A DNA stretch of 64,000 bases from Aphrophora alni (GCA_963513935.1 OY740765.1:71210253-71274252), one strand, 5' to 3'; counted from the first letter of the stretch, positions 33,991 to 46,326 are shown. Translations and numbers: made by a program. The notes: generated from the sequence alone by a model not told the origin.

Positions 33991-33997
<7 letters not shown>

Positions 33998-35599
33998 CGT
34001 TTACATTTTGGGTCCATTTTAATTTCCCATGCTAATTTTTGTGTTTACAAGCATTTGTGTTAACTCATTAACTATTTCTCTTTAAAGGTTGAAACAAAAA
34101 CCGTTTTGTAGGTAATTTTCCATTGTATAAATTTTGTTATATGTATAGTTTGTCTCACCTTCTCTTCCATAAGAAAATTTGAGCTGAATTTGTATTTAAA
34201 ACGAATAATTTACACTTTTCAAACATTATTTTCTTAGATAAGGAATGTTATATACAGCTTAATACTTTGTGTGGATATAGCTATATACAGTAATAGTAGT
34301 GTTCCCCTAATAAATATAATAATTAATACTTCTATACTTCTATACTTCTATAAAAAAAGTGTTTCTCATCTTTTGACCCCTATATCTCTAATTGGACTGG
34401 TGATAAAATTCTGAAAATTTACAACTTGTAGTGTTTTTGTATTTAAATGCGAAAAAATTTAAAAAAATCTGAACTAGTAAAAAGTTATGCCATATTAAAC
34501 ACAATTAAATATATTGAATATATTTTGTAAAGTTAGCGGTTTTCGAGATATTTGACATTAAAAGTTCTAAAAGGCCGCCATTTTGAAAATAGATAAAAGG
34601 ACGTTTTGGTTTTTTGTCCATGGGTAAAAGGTGTTATACCAAATATGTATACAAAATTTGAGTTCAATATATTTCCTACATCGAAAGTTATTAAGTATTT
34701 TCTAAAAAAAAAGGGAAAAAAAAGAGAAAAAAAGAAAAGAAAAGAAAAAAAGTGGATAACTGGAAAAAGAAGCATTGAAATGTTTACTTGAATTTTTTTC
34801 TTTATTTTCACTAGTAGAACACGTTCTAAAAGTTTCTCCGTTTCTTCTTGAATCACCCATTATCATTGGAATTGTATAAAAAAAATATATTTTTCATTAG
34901 TATTATTATTATTATCTGGTTTCATTAATAATTATAATAATGATTTAATAACAGGCAGGATCCTTGTCACATCAAACAACAAAGGGTAGGCTTATTATAC
35001 AAACCTCAGTCACTAGTTTATTTCCTAGTGACGACTTGATTAGAAAATAATGATATTGTATACTATATTTAAATTTTAGAATCAGTAAAAAAACAATAAT
35101 ATTTTATAGATAATATTGTAGTTTTATTGTAATATTAATGATACAAAGATAACAGTTTTGGCATACTTATTTAATTATTACTAGATAATACTTGATATAA
35201 AATTATAATGTTGTATTTAAATAGTAAATCAGTATAAAAACAATAGCGAGACAAATACAACCAATACTGTAGTATAAACGGTATTTTAGTTTTAATTTTG
35301 TGAAAATCTACACCAATTGATGCTAGCTATTGTATTTATTTCATTTTAAATTTATAAACTGTTCAGATACAATTTTGATATAAATTTGTAGAAATAAAGA
35401 TCTATGTTATTCTTCATCTGAACAAAGCTTATTACGATGTCTTTCAAAAAATTGTGAATAGGTTTGCTTGTATTTTAAAAATATTCATACCATTAAATTT
35501 CCGAGAAACAAAAAATGCCCTAAGACACTGTTTAATGGCAATTTCGCTATGAAGAAGATATTTTAATTTTAATCTCTCACAAAACTCAGTGCTTTGTGT
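33991..35599. other. Non-coding AT-rich sequence, possibly one MITE-like element
   Basis: 34326-34353 holds a short ACTTCTAT tandem repeat. 34370-34860 has the look of an insect MITE ('cccctatatctctaattgg', AAGGCCGCCATTTTGAAAAT), but terminal repeats could not be paired. The A-rich 34706-34750 stretch underlies the frames 34533-34856 and 34606-34791, which are not genes. Nothing was seen from 34861 to 35599. Confidence 0.35.
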
Positions 35600-36370
35600 A
35601 AAACAAACTGTTCAAAACATTGCACAAACTTTCTCACTCACCCATTCTCAAAACTAACCATCACCAAAATTGTCACTTCGGTAGTTGACATTAAAAAAGT
35701 GAAAATAAGCCATGGACAGGTGTTTGAAAAAATATGTATATATTCAAATAGTGTATAAACTTGCTTTATTTGTGCCATAAATCCATCCTCAGCATAAAAA
35801 AATAATTGGTTAAAATAGAGCTTTTCATTACAGCAGTTGAGATTCATTTTTGTTTTTGCCAAATATTCCTGAACTGTAAATTTTTTTTACATGCGATTTT
35901 TCACACATGTTTGGAGCATTAATTTTCACATTTCACTAAAATCTATATACCCAAATTTAAGAAATTAAGTCATTAAAACAGTCATTTTTTACCACTAACT
36001 CACAAACAGGGAGAGATAGCGACCAATACACTTTGTTTGGGTCTTTAGAGACTATACTTAAACAAAATTTGATCAACATTTTTAGAGTCGATTTTGAGAA
36101 AATCGTAATTTTGTTTTAGTTTTCTTATGGCAGCTACAGCAAAATGTTGAGTTGTAAAAAAACATGAAAAAACCTCTTGGGATATGCCCAAAATATGCCC
36201 ATTTTCAAATTTGATTAACATTGGTCCACGTGTTTGGGTTGTAGATCACTGCAAATATAACAAACAGTCATTATTAAAAAAAAAAAAATAATACTTTTTA
36301 AATTTATAGCACCTCAAAATGAATGTATCCCCAAAAAACTTGATATCGACTGTTTGACTCATCACATAAT
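35600..36370 (-). repeat. Dispersed repeat family B, copy 3
   Basis: Collinear with copy 2 (27690-28460): GGGAGAGATAGCGACCAATA, TTGTTTGGGTCTTTAGAGAC, CTTATGGCAGCTACAGCAAA, 'ttggtccacgtgtttgggttgta' and an 'actcatcacataattctctctata' tail. It has a single core unit, unlike the expanded copy at 7480-9330. The 35638-35862 frame lies inside it and is not considered a gene. Confidence 0.7.
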
Positions 36371-37209
36371 TCTCTCTATACGGTACTTATTATGTAGTCT
36401 AATTCAGCAAAATGTTTTAAACAAACATGAGCAGTATCAACAGAAAGTGAGCGCATACAAATGCAAGTTTACAAGATTTATCCAATTTAATTTATGTTCA
36501 TTGTTTTTGGAAAACGGTGAAAATGTTTTCCTAAGTAGCCTACCTTCTGGTTAGTACAGCCAGCAATTACGTAACACGCTATTGTATCAGAATCATATTT
36601 GATAAGACCGTATCATTACTGCACAACTAAATACATTAAACTAGAGTAACTTGGGGAGCGCGTGATCAGAGGGCAGGGCTTGTCACTGTTCATACTGTTG
36701 ACGATCCCTACCTTTAGGCTAATAACCATAGATAAAACCATAGATGCTATTCATATATCTGTAGATGCTCGGAAATTTTCTCATCCCACTTTTTAGTTAG
36801 ATAAAGATGACTAAAATGGACTCCTTCACTACGAGCAAGACGGGGCTCCAATTCACTTTCGCACAAAAGTCCGGGAATTTCTCCATAAGCTATTCCCAGA
36901 TAGGTGAAGTGGTTGTGCAGGCGGAGTCGTATCAACCGAAAACATGACAGGCTTGTTTTCTACCACCACTATATAGAGGATATTGCTGTCATATACAATG
37001 GTAATACCATACAATATATTCTTTAACAGTATTTAAATAACCTGCATCCAAAATTACAGAACACCTTAGGAACAGAAACGAACAAAAATTTAAATTACTT
37101 TGATTTACTCATTTCAAATACTGTAACAATTTCACCTTTAAAATATACGAGAAACCGAAAAAAACAGACTAAACTATACACAATACTTCAATATACCATG
37201 AAACGAAAT
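36371..37209. other. Unassigned; GC-richer 36650-36960
   Basis: 36650-36960 is GC-richer than its flanks and holds a 62-codon minus-strand frame at 36747-36935 (LGIAYGEIPGLLCESELEPR). I do not recognise it. It could be a fragment of an exon or of an element. The remaining sequence is featureless. Confidence 0.25.
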
Positions 37210-37710
37210 ATGGTGGCTTTGTGAAGAGACGATTGACTGTCTCACTTCTCAAAGAAAATTTGATCCAGAAAGTGAATGTATTAAAACACGCAACAGTCCG
37301 CAATGGGTACAATAGTTCCATCATTTACAGTTTAATTCGTAAACACAAAAACAAAACGCACGGTGACAAACAACAAGGAGAAGAAGAAGTATGTGTCACG
37401 GAATATGGCAACTTTTTAATCGTATTCTACATAACGAATAATTGTCAAAAAAAGTCTCTGATATATTTAGAAAGTACAACAAATCAAATTGTAAACTCTT
37501 TAAAAACTAAATACCAACAAAAAGAGAGGGACGTGAGTAAAAAAAAAAAGAAAAGTGTTTACAAGTCAATATGTGTAATGAATGTAACAAATATTACATA
37601 CGACAAACAGGCTTATCATTTAAAAAGAGATTCAGTGACCATACTAAAGAAAAAGAAAAATCTCCCGAATTTGTTGCTAATTTCATTGATCAACTATTAA
37701 GACTGTGCTA
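37210..37710 (+). pseudogene. Penelope-like element C-terminus with decayed GIY-YIG endonuclease
   Basis: The plus strand reads NVLKHATVRNGYNSSIIYSL then IRKHKNK, resembling the linker after the RT of Penelope-like elements (..A..NGY...i..Li.k). It is followed by SVYKSIC. After a two-base frameshift near 37574 come NECNKYYIRQTGLSFKKRFS and DHTKEKEKSPEFVANFIDQL. The latter is the GIY-YIG endonuclease of these elements, in which GVY...C..C...YIGQTgR.f..R..EH is expected. Here GIY has become SVY and YIG has become YIR, while the Arg and His are retained. No RT core or terminal repeats were found upstream, so the copy is 5'-truncated and inactive. Confidence 0.7.
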
Positions 37711-38424
37711 TAAAGAGGTCGATATATATTGCTGAAAAGATTGAAAGGAGTAAAGATGGACCTACACAATGTGTTTAACGATAAACTGTTGTTTTATTCG
37801 AACATCATTTTTGATAGAACAATGCAAATCAACTGAATTAACTCCAATTTGACATTGACACATAGGAAGGAGAAATAATTATGACTTTAGTTTAGTATCT
37901 ATATCACATGTCATCATGCCAGGCATGACGATCAATGTTTTTAGTGTATTTGTGATTTTTGTATATTTTTTTTTGAAATTTAATGTTTGTCTAAAGACCT
38001 TGTGTGATGGAATGACTCTTTTAATATTTACCGTTTAAAAATTAACGATAAAAAGCATTTGAAACAATGATAGCGAATGCATTACGCTAGTAGATCACAA
38101 GACGATTGAAAGATGTATTTATTACCATTATTAAATGATTTATAGATAAAATTTTAACATAGTTTGGTACGGTACATCACTAAATGCAAGAATAACACAA
38201 TTTGTACAATCACTTTATTTTCATTAAGAAGGCATCTCAATGACTATGTTATCATCTTCAGTTTTTAACAAATACATAAATTCAACTGAACTCAAAAGGC
38301 TACACTAATATATATTTAAAGGTTACTCATACAAACCCTGAGTTAAAATAAGTGATTTACGAAGCAAGACATGAATTAATTGTAGTATGGAAATTTATTT
38401 ATACTTTGTAATTCATAAGATTGT
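37711..38424. other. Non-coding AT-rich sequence
   Basis: Nothing was recognised apart from possible 3' tail of the Penelope-like fragment. Confidence 0.3.
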
Positions 38425-38485
38425 TTCCCTTGTTGTTTAAAGGCGAAAAACTTCTCGATCATCGCCTTTAAAGAAAAGGTAGAAA
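38425..38485 (+). repeat. Family A head fragment
   Basis: CCTTGTTGTTTAAAGGCGAA followed by a hairpin AAAGGCGA...TCGCCTTT matches the start of family A. The rest of the repeat is absent. Confidence 0.6.
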
Positions 38486-38599
38486 AGAGTATAAAATGAG
38501 GTAGTAAGGACAACAAAACACTAGACAGATAATTGATTAAAACATAAAAACCTGTAGTTATAAAAAAAAAAAGTACTGTAAAATAAATATTACATGATT

Positions 38600-39365
38600 T
38601 TATGATTTAAACACAGAGCTTGGTAGTTGCGGAGGACGCATTGTTAACTTTTGAACGTGTAATTAAGTAGATATAGCCTAGTTTATTGATTTAAACACAG
38701 AACTTAATAGATGTTTAGAACGTGTAATTAAGAGTATGAAGATTATTGATTTTAACTAAGAGCTATATAGTTGTTTAGGACATATAAATAAGGATATGCA
38801 TATTATTGATTTGAACACAGAACTTGGTAGTTGTGTGTAATGTATAAATGCAAATTATTGATTTAAACACATAGCTAGATAGTTGTTAAGGACGTATAAT
38901 TAAGAGTATGCAGATTATTGTTTTAAACACAGAGCTTTTTAGTTTTTTAGGGTGTATAATTAAATTTAGAGTATACAGATTATTGATTTCAATACAGAGC
39001 TTGATACATGTTTAGGACTTATAATTAGAAGTATACACATTTTTGATTTAACACAGAGCTTTGCTATTTTTTAATAACGTATAATTCAAAGTATGTTGAT
39101 TATTGATTTAAACACATACCTTGGTAATTGTTTAGGGCATATAATTAAGATTTGCAGATTATTGATTTAATACAGAGATTTGCTAGTAGTTTAGGACGTA
39201 TAATTAGGAGTATGTTGATGACTGATATAAACAGAAAGATTGGTGGTTGTTTAGGACGTATAATTAAGAAAATGATGATTATTCATTTAAACAAAGAGGT
39301 TGTTAAATGTTTGGGACTTATAATTAGGAGTGTGCAGATTATTGATTTAAACACAGAGCTTGGTA

Positions 39366-39431
<66 letters not shown>

Positions 39432-40074
39432 AGTATGCAGATTATTGATTTAAATACAGAACTTGATATTTCTATAGTACTTTAATTAGAAGTATGCAGA
39501 TTATTGACTTAAACAAAGACCTTAATAGATGTTTAGAATGTGTAAAAAACACATTCTAATTGATAATTGAATTAGACACAGAGCTTAATAGTTGTTTTAA
39601 ACGTGTATGCAAATGAATGATTTAAACACAGAGTTTGGATGTATAATTAAGAGCTATAAATTATTTATTTAAACACAGAGGATGGTAATTGTTAAGGTTG
39701 TTAAGGACGTATAGTTAAAAGTTTGTCGTTATTGATTTAAACACTGAGTTTCGTAGTTGTTTAGGACGTATAATTAAAATTATGCAGATTATTGATATTA
39801 ACGCAGAACTTGATAGACATTTAGATCGTGTAATTAAGAGGATACAGATTATTGATTTAAACACAGAACTTAATAGATGTTTAGAACATGTACATAAGAG
39901 TATGAAGATTATTGATTTAAACTAAGATCTATATAGTTGTTTAGAACGTATAATTAAGAATATGCAGATTATTGATTTGAACTCAGAACTTGGTACTGTA
40001 GTTTTAAAACATATAATTAGGAGTATGCAGATTCTTGTTTTTAACACAGAGCTTGATAGTTGATTAAGAAGTAT
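38600..40074 (+). repeat. 60-bp satellite array, left part
   Basis: About 24 diverged copies of a 60-bp unit with consensus blocks GACGTATAATTAAGAGTATG, CAGATTATTGATTTAAACAC and AGAGCTTGATAGTTGTTTAG. A (TA)n tract replaces one unit at 39370-39428. The unit is 20 codons long and its plus-strand consensus frame lacks stops, which explains the 39152-39430 open frame. The array continues after the Bel/Pao insertion at 47360. Confidence 0.9.
40070..40074. repeat. Bel/Pao target-site duplication, left copy (AGTAT)
   Basis: AGTAT abuts the left LTR; CGTAT abuts the right LTR at 47360-47364. The satellite consensus at this point is CGTAT, so the left copy seems to carry one later substitution. Confidence 0.6.
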
Positions 40075-40823
40075 TGTTGTGTGTTTTATGTTATAAACAA
40101 AGATCTATTAGTTACCGAGGGACCAGAGTTTTATAGTGAACTCAAACTTTATAAGTTCCAACGAGTGGTTGAATGACGGTACAGAGTTTATGTTAATTAG
40201 ACTTTCATACAATCTGTGTAAATAATAATTGAGTAACAGTGAAGTTCATTATCTTGAATTGATGCAATGTCCAATTGTCCAACAGGGTAATTCAGGAAGC
40301 GATGTAGACAGACGTAGCACTACACTTAACACAGCTAGCTGGTTATCATAATTATTCTATTGTTTATATTTGTCACTCTTAAATCTACACAGATTCCACT
40401 TATAAAATAGGTTAATAATTAAAAAGCGTGGCAGAGCCGAATTGTAATAAATATCGCGTTGCGTTATGAAAACTATGCACTTGCATATAAAATTAAAGCG
40501 AGTTGAAAGGAATTAGCGTTTGCGTGATACACAGATGAGGTGTTCTTTACAACTAACTTTCTACCCTTCAAGAACATGGAACGCGTCCCCAATCACGTGA
40601 TATAGTCCAATCATTCTGGACCAATGGGAGGCTATGATGATGACATTTAGCCTTGAACATGTCTGAAATTGTGGGTAAAAACACCCCTCGTGTGATTGAC
40701 ATGGACTCTTCTGGATCGTATGATCAACTAAGTATTGTGGTCTGATATTGTTAGACGGAGACAGAAAATCGTAAATGTAGAGAAACCAGTTTATTCGAAA
40801 AGGGCATATAAAAATACTGAACA
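40075..40823 (-). repeat. Bel/Pao 3' LTR
   Basis: TGTTGTGTGTTTTATGTTAT...AAATACTGAACA on the plus strand. It is nearly identical to 46611-47359 over the same 749-bp length. The 40561-40824 frame lies inside it and is not a gene. Confidence 0.92.
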
Positions 40824-40978
40824 TAGCGGCGCCCTTGAAACAGTGGTTTCAAAATAAAGGGTTAAAGGAACGAATGGGTAAGAAATAGAATAAAGAGATA
40901 TTAGGAGCGGTGCCCGTAAGGTATGGAAATAGGAAAGAAAGGATTAGAAACAAGGGTAGAAAGTTTAAATATTGGAGT

Positions 40979-42832
40979 TTAATTATCGATAGGTAGCTTA
41001 AAAACTTTGACAGAAGGTCGAGTTAAAGTACCAGTCGGTGTGCGTATAGTGACTACTCTCACGTTGTCATCTGTGCCAGGATGTGTATTCACAATTCGAC
41101 CCATTGGCCAAGCTAATGGGCTTGTTTGGTGATCGTGTATTAGAACTAAATCCCCAACCTTTAAATTTTTGGATGGTTTTGTCCATTTTGCGCGTTGTTG
41201 TAAAGTATGAAGATACTCGAGGCTCCAACGTTTCCAGAGTTGTTGTGTGAACAATTGAACTTGCTGCCATTGTTTTATGGGATTGTATGGTGTTTCAGTT
41301 AAGTTTTGTTCTGGCAAGGTCACCAGAGCTTGTCCAGTTAAAAAATGTCCTGGAGTGAGAGCGTTTAAATCAGATGGATCACTGGAAAGTGGTCTCGAGT
41401 TTACAATTGCTTCAACACGGGTGGCGAATGTTATGAAATCCATTAAAGGTAGTTTGTGTTCACCTATAATGCGAGTTAAATGATGTTTAACGCTTTGTAC
41501 AGCACTTTCCCACAATCCTACCTGATGAGGTGCGGCGGGAGGTAAAAAGTGAAAATTAATTTTTTGATCGGCAGTGAACGTTGCAATTTTAGTTTTGAAA
41601 TTAGGTAGGTTAGAGAATTGTGTACTAATTTTGTTTAATTTAGCGGTGGCGCCCCTGAAGTTAGTGCCACAATCACAATACATGTCGGAACATATACCTC
41701 GTCTAGATATAAATCTGTACAATGTATCAATGAATTCGTCAGTGCTTAGATCCATAGCAATCTCTAAGTGAATTGCCTTAGTAGTGAAACATGTAAAAAT
41801 ACATAAGTAGACCTTTACTATTTTTGCTGAGCGTAGAGTGTGAATTTTGACATAAAATGGGCCAGCAAAATCAACACCTGTCTTTTGAAAGGGTTTGATG
41901 GGTGTAATCCTTTCGGTAGGTAAGTCTCCCATTAACGGAAGTTTATTCGAAGGTTGTGATCTGAAACATGTTACGCATTTAAATATGCATGAGCGTATGA
42001 CACTTTGTGCTGATAGTATCCAATAATTTTGGAATAAAAGCGATTGTAGCAGTTGTGGTCCACAATGTAAATACTTCAAGTCATAATAGTTGATAATTAG
42101 TCGTGTTACATGTGTATCCTTTGGTAATAAAAGCGGAAATTTAGCGTTGTATGATAGAAGAGAATTGCGAAGCCTACCTCCTACTTGTATCATTTGATTT
42201 GGGTCGAGAAAGGGTTTTAAGCGTTGTATTTTTGTAGTGCATAGTTTGTTTGCACGTAAAAGACGTATGTCTTCTGAGAAAAGTATTTGTTGTACAATAT
42301 TGATAATTTTTAATTCTGAATTTTCAAGTTCTGAAATGGTTAGAGGTCCACTCCGCTTGGTTGGATTTTTGCAGTTGTAGGTGAATCTTAAGATGTAAGC
42401 CAAAACTCTTTTTAGCATTGTCCAGTTTGAAAATTGATTTAAGAGGTTCCACTCTTCAGATGTAGATATACCTATGAGGAGGGGTTTCGATCGTAATTCT
42501 GGAATGTCCAACACTGGCAACAGTGTATTTGGCCGTTCTGGGACCGGAAGTTTAAGCCAAGGCGGCCCCGTCCACCACATTGAGTGGTTAAGGAGTGTGG
42601 AAGGTAAAATTACGCCCGTGGAACAAGCAGATGGATTGAATCGCGTGGGAACGTGGAACCACTTATCTGGAGATACCCATTCTTGTATTTGACTAACTCT
42701 GTTTGCAATGAATACTTTTAGTTTGTAAGGTGGTGTTCGTATCCAGGCTAGCGTGACTGTGGAATCAGACCAACAGCGTATAAGATTTATTTTGTGAAAG
42801 GTTTGTATCAATTGCATGGCATAGTGTATCAA
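40979..42832 (-). pseudogene. Bel/Pao pol: RNase H end and integrase with C-terminal DUF5641
   Basis: A long uninterrupted minus-strand frame. It starts in the RNase H region (RCWSDSTVTLAWIRTPPYKL). It then carries the integrase zinc-binding segment (LHCGPQLLQSLLFQN with later CVTCFRSQ) and the catalytic acidic triad contexts: GVDFAGPFYV for the first Asp, YCDCGTNFRGA for the second, and HQVGLWESAVQSVKHHL for the Glu. The C-terminal part, WQQVQLFTQQLWKRWSLEYL to KVGDLVLIHD, is the DUF5641 domain typical of Bel/Pao integrases. This module alone looks intact. An in-frame TAA at 42833-42835 separates it from the upstream RNase H frame. The integrase would insert the DNA copy into chromatin; as part of a broken polyprotein it is unlikely to be made here. 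Confidence 0.9.
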
Positions 42833-43972
42833 TTATGCGACTAAATGTGCTCCACATAACTCTAAGCGTGGAAGAGATATTCTTTTTAACGGAGCGACTT
42901 TTGATTTAGCGATTAAGAGGTGCGTTTTTACTATGTTGGTTTTTTCAACAATACGTAGATAAACTGCGGCAGCGTAGCCATTTTCTGAGGCGTCTGAAAA
43001 ACCATGTAATTGTGTCACATGTTTCTGATAATTCTAAATAGCGTGGAATTTTTAAATTTTCCAAAGCGGGCAAATCTTTAATAAAGTTTTGCCAATCCTT
43101 AGTTATGTTTTCCGGGACTGTATCGTCCCAAGAAACACCCAAGGTCCATAATATTTGGATAATACATTTTGCATAAAAAATGACTGGAGTAATCCATCCA
43201 CATGGATCATAGATCCTAGCGATTATTGATAGCAACGAACGTTTTGTAGGCGAATGAGATGGAATTTCAATTGTATAGAAAAATTCATCAGATTTAGGCA
43301 ACCATTTTAAACCTAAAATGGTTGGTCAGGTGACCTAAAATGTAATGGTGTTTCCCTGTCAGCTTCGGGAACTGCGTTTAAAAGCTCGTGTGCGTTTGAG
43401 GTCCATTTCCGTAACTGAAATTGTCCCTTTTTTAACAAAGAGGTTATAATATCCTGTTGCAGTGCAAGTGCATGAGAAATGTCAACAGCACTTGTGACAA
43501 TGTCATCGACATATATATTGTTTTGTATTACTTGGGATGCTTCTGGGTGAGACATACCTTCGTCGATTGTTAATGGTTTTAGTGTGCAAATTGCGAGATA
43601 AGGCGAGGCCGTAAGCCCATATGTGACTGTTTCAAGTTTGTAAGTCGTTAGTGGCTGCAGTTTGTCATTTCTCCATAAAATAAGTTGATAGCGTTGATCG
43701 TCTGGTGCGATTCTAATCTGTCTGTACATTTGTCTAATGTCACAGGCAAATACAATGTTATGTCTACGAAATTGAAAGACAAGATCACATATATTATTTA
43801 ATAATTTTGGACCTGTATGTAGTATGTCATTAAGGGAAAATCCTGAAGAAGTTTTGGCACTTCCGTCAAAAACTACACGTAGTTTTGTAGTAGAACTCTT
43901 TTCTTTAAAAACTGAGTGATGATGTAAAAAATAATGTGAACATGTTGAGTCATTATCATTTGTGATAGTCAT
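42833..43972 (-). pseudogene. Bel/Pao pol: reverse transcriptase and RNase H, frameshifted
   Basis: 43313-43972 holds the RT fingers and palm: RVVFDGSAKTSSGFSLNDIL, VFACDIRQMYRQIRIAP with the first catalytic Asp, and NNIYVDDIVTSAVD with the YVDD box. A frameshift near 43325 leads to 42945-43301 (LPKSDEFFYTIEIPSH, the Pao-type connection: IARIYDPCGWITPVIFYAKC). A second frameshift near 43020 leads to the RNase H start [18 protein letters not shown], ending in the TAA at 42833. The order and motifs are standard for Bel/Pao. Two frameshifts plus a stop make the RT/RNase H inactive. Confidence 0.9.
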
Positions 43973-44277
43973 ATGTCTCGAATCTATATAGTCATTAATA
44001 AATTTGTTGTATGATGCCTTTAGTGCAGGGTTTGCGTCTAGTTTTTTTCTCTAACAGTAAAAACCGTTTTTTGGCCATTTCATAAGAATTGCCTAAATTG
44101 TTTGGGTTGTGTTTAAAAGGTAGTCTTGTAATGTACCTTCCATTCAATTCTCATGAAACATAAGTGTCATAATGAGTTTCACAGTTAATTTCATCAATTG
44201 TTTGTTTTGGAATTAATGGTAACTCTTCTATAATCCAGAAATTTTGTACCAGTTGATTTAAATATATGTTATTTGTG
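43973..44277 (-). pseudogene. Bel/Pao pol: degenerate protease-to-RT linker
   Basis: Coding similarity continues through this gap in shifting frames (LNQLVQNFWIIEELPLIPKQ and MAKKRFLLLEKKL). A frameshift near 44365, a stop near 44155 and an A-run frameshift near 44045 break it. It joins the protease module to the RT start. Confidence 0.7.
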
Positions 44278-44994
44278 TTAAGCATATACATTGATTTTGT
44301 GTTTAGTGTATCTGTCCTTACAGGACCAATAAGTACATAGCCAAATATAGTGTGTATTGCCGTAGGTAAGAAATAGGTAACCTAAATCTAATTTTTTGCC
44401 AGTTATGACCCTTCCATATAAGTCAGCACCTATTAAAAGGTCAATTGTGTGCGGATTGTTGAAATTTGGATCAGCCAATTCTAAATGTTTTAATTTATTG
44501 TTTAATTCGGAAGTAATATTCCATTTTGGCAAATCTGAAGTGATTTTATCGACTACAATGGCTTTATGGTTTTGTATAAGTTTAACACCACAATTTGTTG
44601 CTAAAGTTAGGCTCACAATACCTTTAACTGAGGAAGTACTGTTGGAAATGCCATGTAGTATCATATCAGCTGGTTGAAGACCAATGCTTAATGCTTTGGC
44701 ACAGCGTGTTGTTATTAAAGTACTTTGACTTCCTGAATCTAGTATTGCAGTGACAGTTTGAGATTTAAAAGCATTTTTGATAATATGTACATTCAATGTG
44801 CCTAACATTGTGATTGAATGTTTATTAGAAGTTAAGCGAGTATTGGTTAAACTAGAATTTATCAAAGTTTGATTGTTTTCATTATTTTGTGTTGTATCAG
44901 CTGTTGTAGCAATAATATTATGTTTAGCTATGGAATGCGACTCTCTTTGGCTCTTTAAAGAAGATAATGAATTTCCGGTAGATTTCCGGCCTAG
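44278..44994 (-). pseudogene. Bel/Pao aspartic protease region
   Basis: The frame carries AILDSGSQSTLITTRCAKAL, the D-S-G active-site loop of retroviral-type aspartic proteases, followed by a typical IVDKIT and LADPNFNNPHTIDLLIGADL flap and C-terminal segment. It is in the same frame as gag and separated from it only by TGA at 44995-44997. The last part after GKKLDLGYLFLT is frameshifted. The protease would cleave the polyprotein. Confidence 0.85.
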
Positions 44995-46326
44995 TCATGC
45001 ATCCGGTCGCTTCTCAACAACGTCGGTTTTGGGTTTGTCAAAATGCAATAATGTATGATGCATTTTGTTACATTCTTGACAGGTGTTTTTTGATTTACAA
45101 GTTTTTACATTATGATAGGCGCTTAGACAATTTACACAATGGTTTTCAGTACGTATAAAGCGTGAGCGATCAAAAGCATTTAACCTTTGAAATTCAGAAC
45201 ATTGATAGATATTATGCGCGTTAGATTTGCAGTAATTGCATGTTATTGTTGAGTTATTTGAGTGATAAACATGTTTGTTTTGTTTGACATTATAAATATC
45301 TGACATATTTCGTTTGTTTATGGGTTGAGTTGTGATATTAGTTTTAGGTACACCTATGTTTACTTTACTGGTAGAAGCTCGAGACATATGTATATCTTCT
45401 AGATGTATACAATCTTCGTTAAGAAAGGTAATTAAATCATTTACCGTTGGCACTTGGCGATAACGTACTTCTCGACCATTTTCAAAGCGTCTTAGAATGT
45501 CATGATCGACTTTCTTTAATAGAATTGTTATTAGAGTTAATACTGTGCTTACATCGTAATTTAAAGCTTGGAGTGCTTGTGCATTCTCGTTATACATATC
45601 TATAAAATATCGCATACTCTTTAATGAGTTAGAAGTTATGTTTGGTAGATCTAAAATTTTGTTAATATGTAAATTAACTAAGCGTCTAGTGTTTTGATAA
45701 CGATCTTGAAGAGCTTCCCAAGCAACTCTGTAATTGGTTGGTGATATTGGTAATCCCTTAATAATACCCAAGGGCTCATCCCTCAAACAAGATAGTAAAT
45801 AGGTAAATTTTTCTATTGGTGCTAAAGTATTGTTTTGATGAATGGTTATATCGAATAGATGATAAAAGTTTGTCCATTCACTCAAATTGCCGGTAAAGAT
45901 TTGTAAGGTTAGTTTTGGTAATTTAGCGTTTTGTTTATGTGCATCAGAGTGATGTGAGGCAACTGTGTCATTTAAGTCTGCTTCGGTTGAGCCTAATTGT
46001 GGCAATAGTTTAATTATTATTATAGGCAATAGTTTAATTATGCTCGCCTTTGTGGTTGAACATAATTCACAGAACTCGTCTTGCATTTTTAAGACGTCTT
46101 CTAAAATGTATTCCGATGAATCATCCGAAACTAATTTATTTACAAATGATTCATATTCTTGGGATTTTGCAAGTATAATATTATAATGTTCTTTTAATCT
46201 AGTGATTATATGAGGTGGCAAAGGTTCGGTTTTGTAAAGCGTTACCATATCAATAACCTTTTCATTAATATTTTTTATTCTACCAGAGAGTAGCTCAGTC
46301 TGTCTTTGAAATGTAGTGAAACGCAT
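44995..46326 (-). CDS. Bel/Pao gag with three zinc knuckles
   Basis: A 443-codon intact frame starting at the Met of MRFTTFQRQTELLSGRI. The central part FTGNLSEWTNFYHLFDITIH to WEALQDRYQNTRRLVNLHIN is the DUF1759 segment characteristic of Pao gag. The C-terminus has CX2CX4HX4C knuckles CNYCKSNAHNIYQC and CVNCLSAYHNVKTC and a third, CQECNKMHHTLLH. These form the nucleic-acid-binding capsid protein. The frame ends in TGA, after which the protease continues in the same frame. Bel/Pao elements usually have one continuous ORF, so this stop is either a mutation or a readthrough site. It is the most intact module of the element together with integrase. Confidence 0.88.
   Translation of the reverse strand: MRFTTFQRQTELLSGRIKNINEKVIDMVTLYKTEPLPPHIITRLKEHYNIILAKSQEYESFVNKLVSDDSSEYILEDVLKMQDEFCELCSTTKASIIKLLPIIIIKLLPQLGSTEADLNDTVASHHSDAHKQNAKLPKLTLQIFTGNLSEWTNFYHLFDITIHQNNTLAPIEKFTYLLSCLRDEPLGIIKGLPISPTNYRVAWEALQDRYQNTRRLVNLHINKILDLPNITSNSLKSMRYFIDMYNENAQALQALNYDVSTVLTLITILLKKVDHDILRRFENGREVRYRQVPTVNDLITFLNEDCIHLEDIHMSRASTSKVNIGVPKTNITTQPINKRNMSDIYNVKQNKHVYHSNNSTITCNYCKSNAHNIYQCSEFQRLNAFDRSRFIRTENHCVNCLSAYHNVKTCKSKNTCQECNKMHHTLLHFDKPKTDVVEKRPDA

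Noticed and set aside
33836..34063. 75-codon plus frame
   Set aside because: It consists mostly of Lys and Phe runs encoded by poly-A and poly-T.
39152..39430. 92-codon open frame as a gene
   Set aside because: It follows from the stop-free 60-bp satellite frame and runs into a (TA)n tract.
40561..40824. 87-codon minus frame in the Bel/Pao LTR as an accessory gene
   Set aside because: It lies wholly in the LTR, has no motif and is disrupted in the other LTR copy by substitutions.
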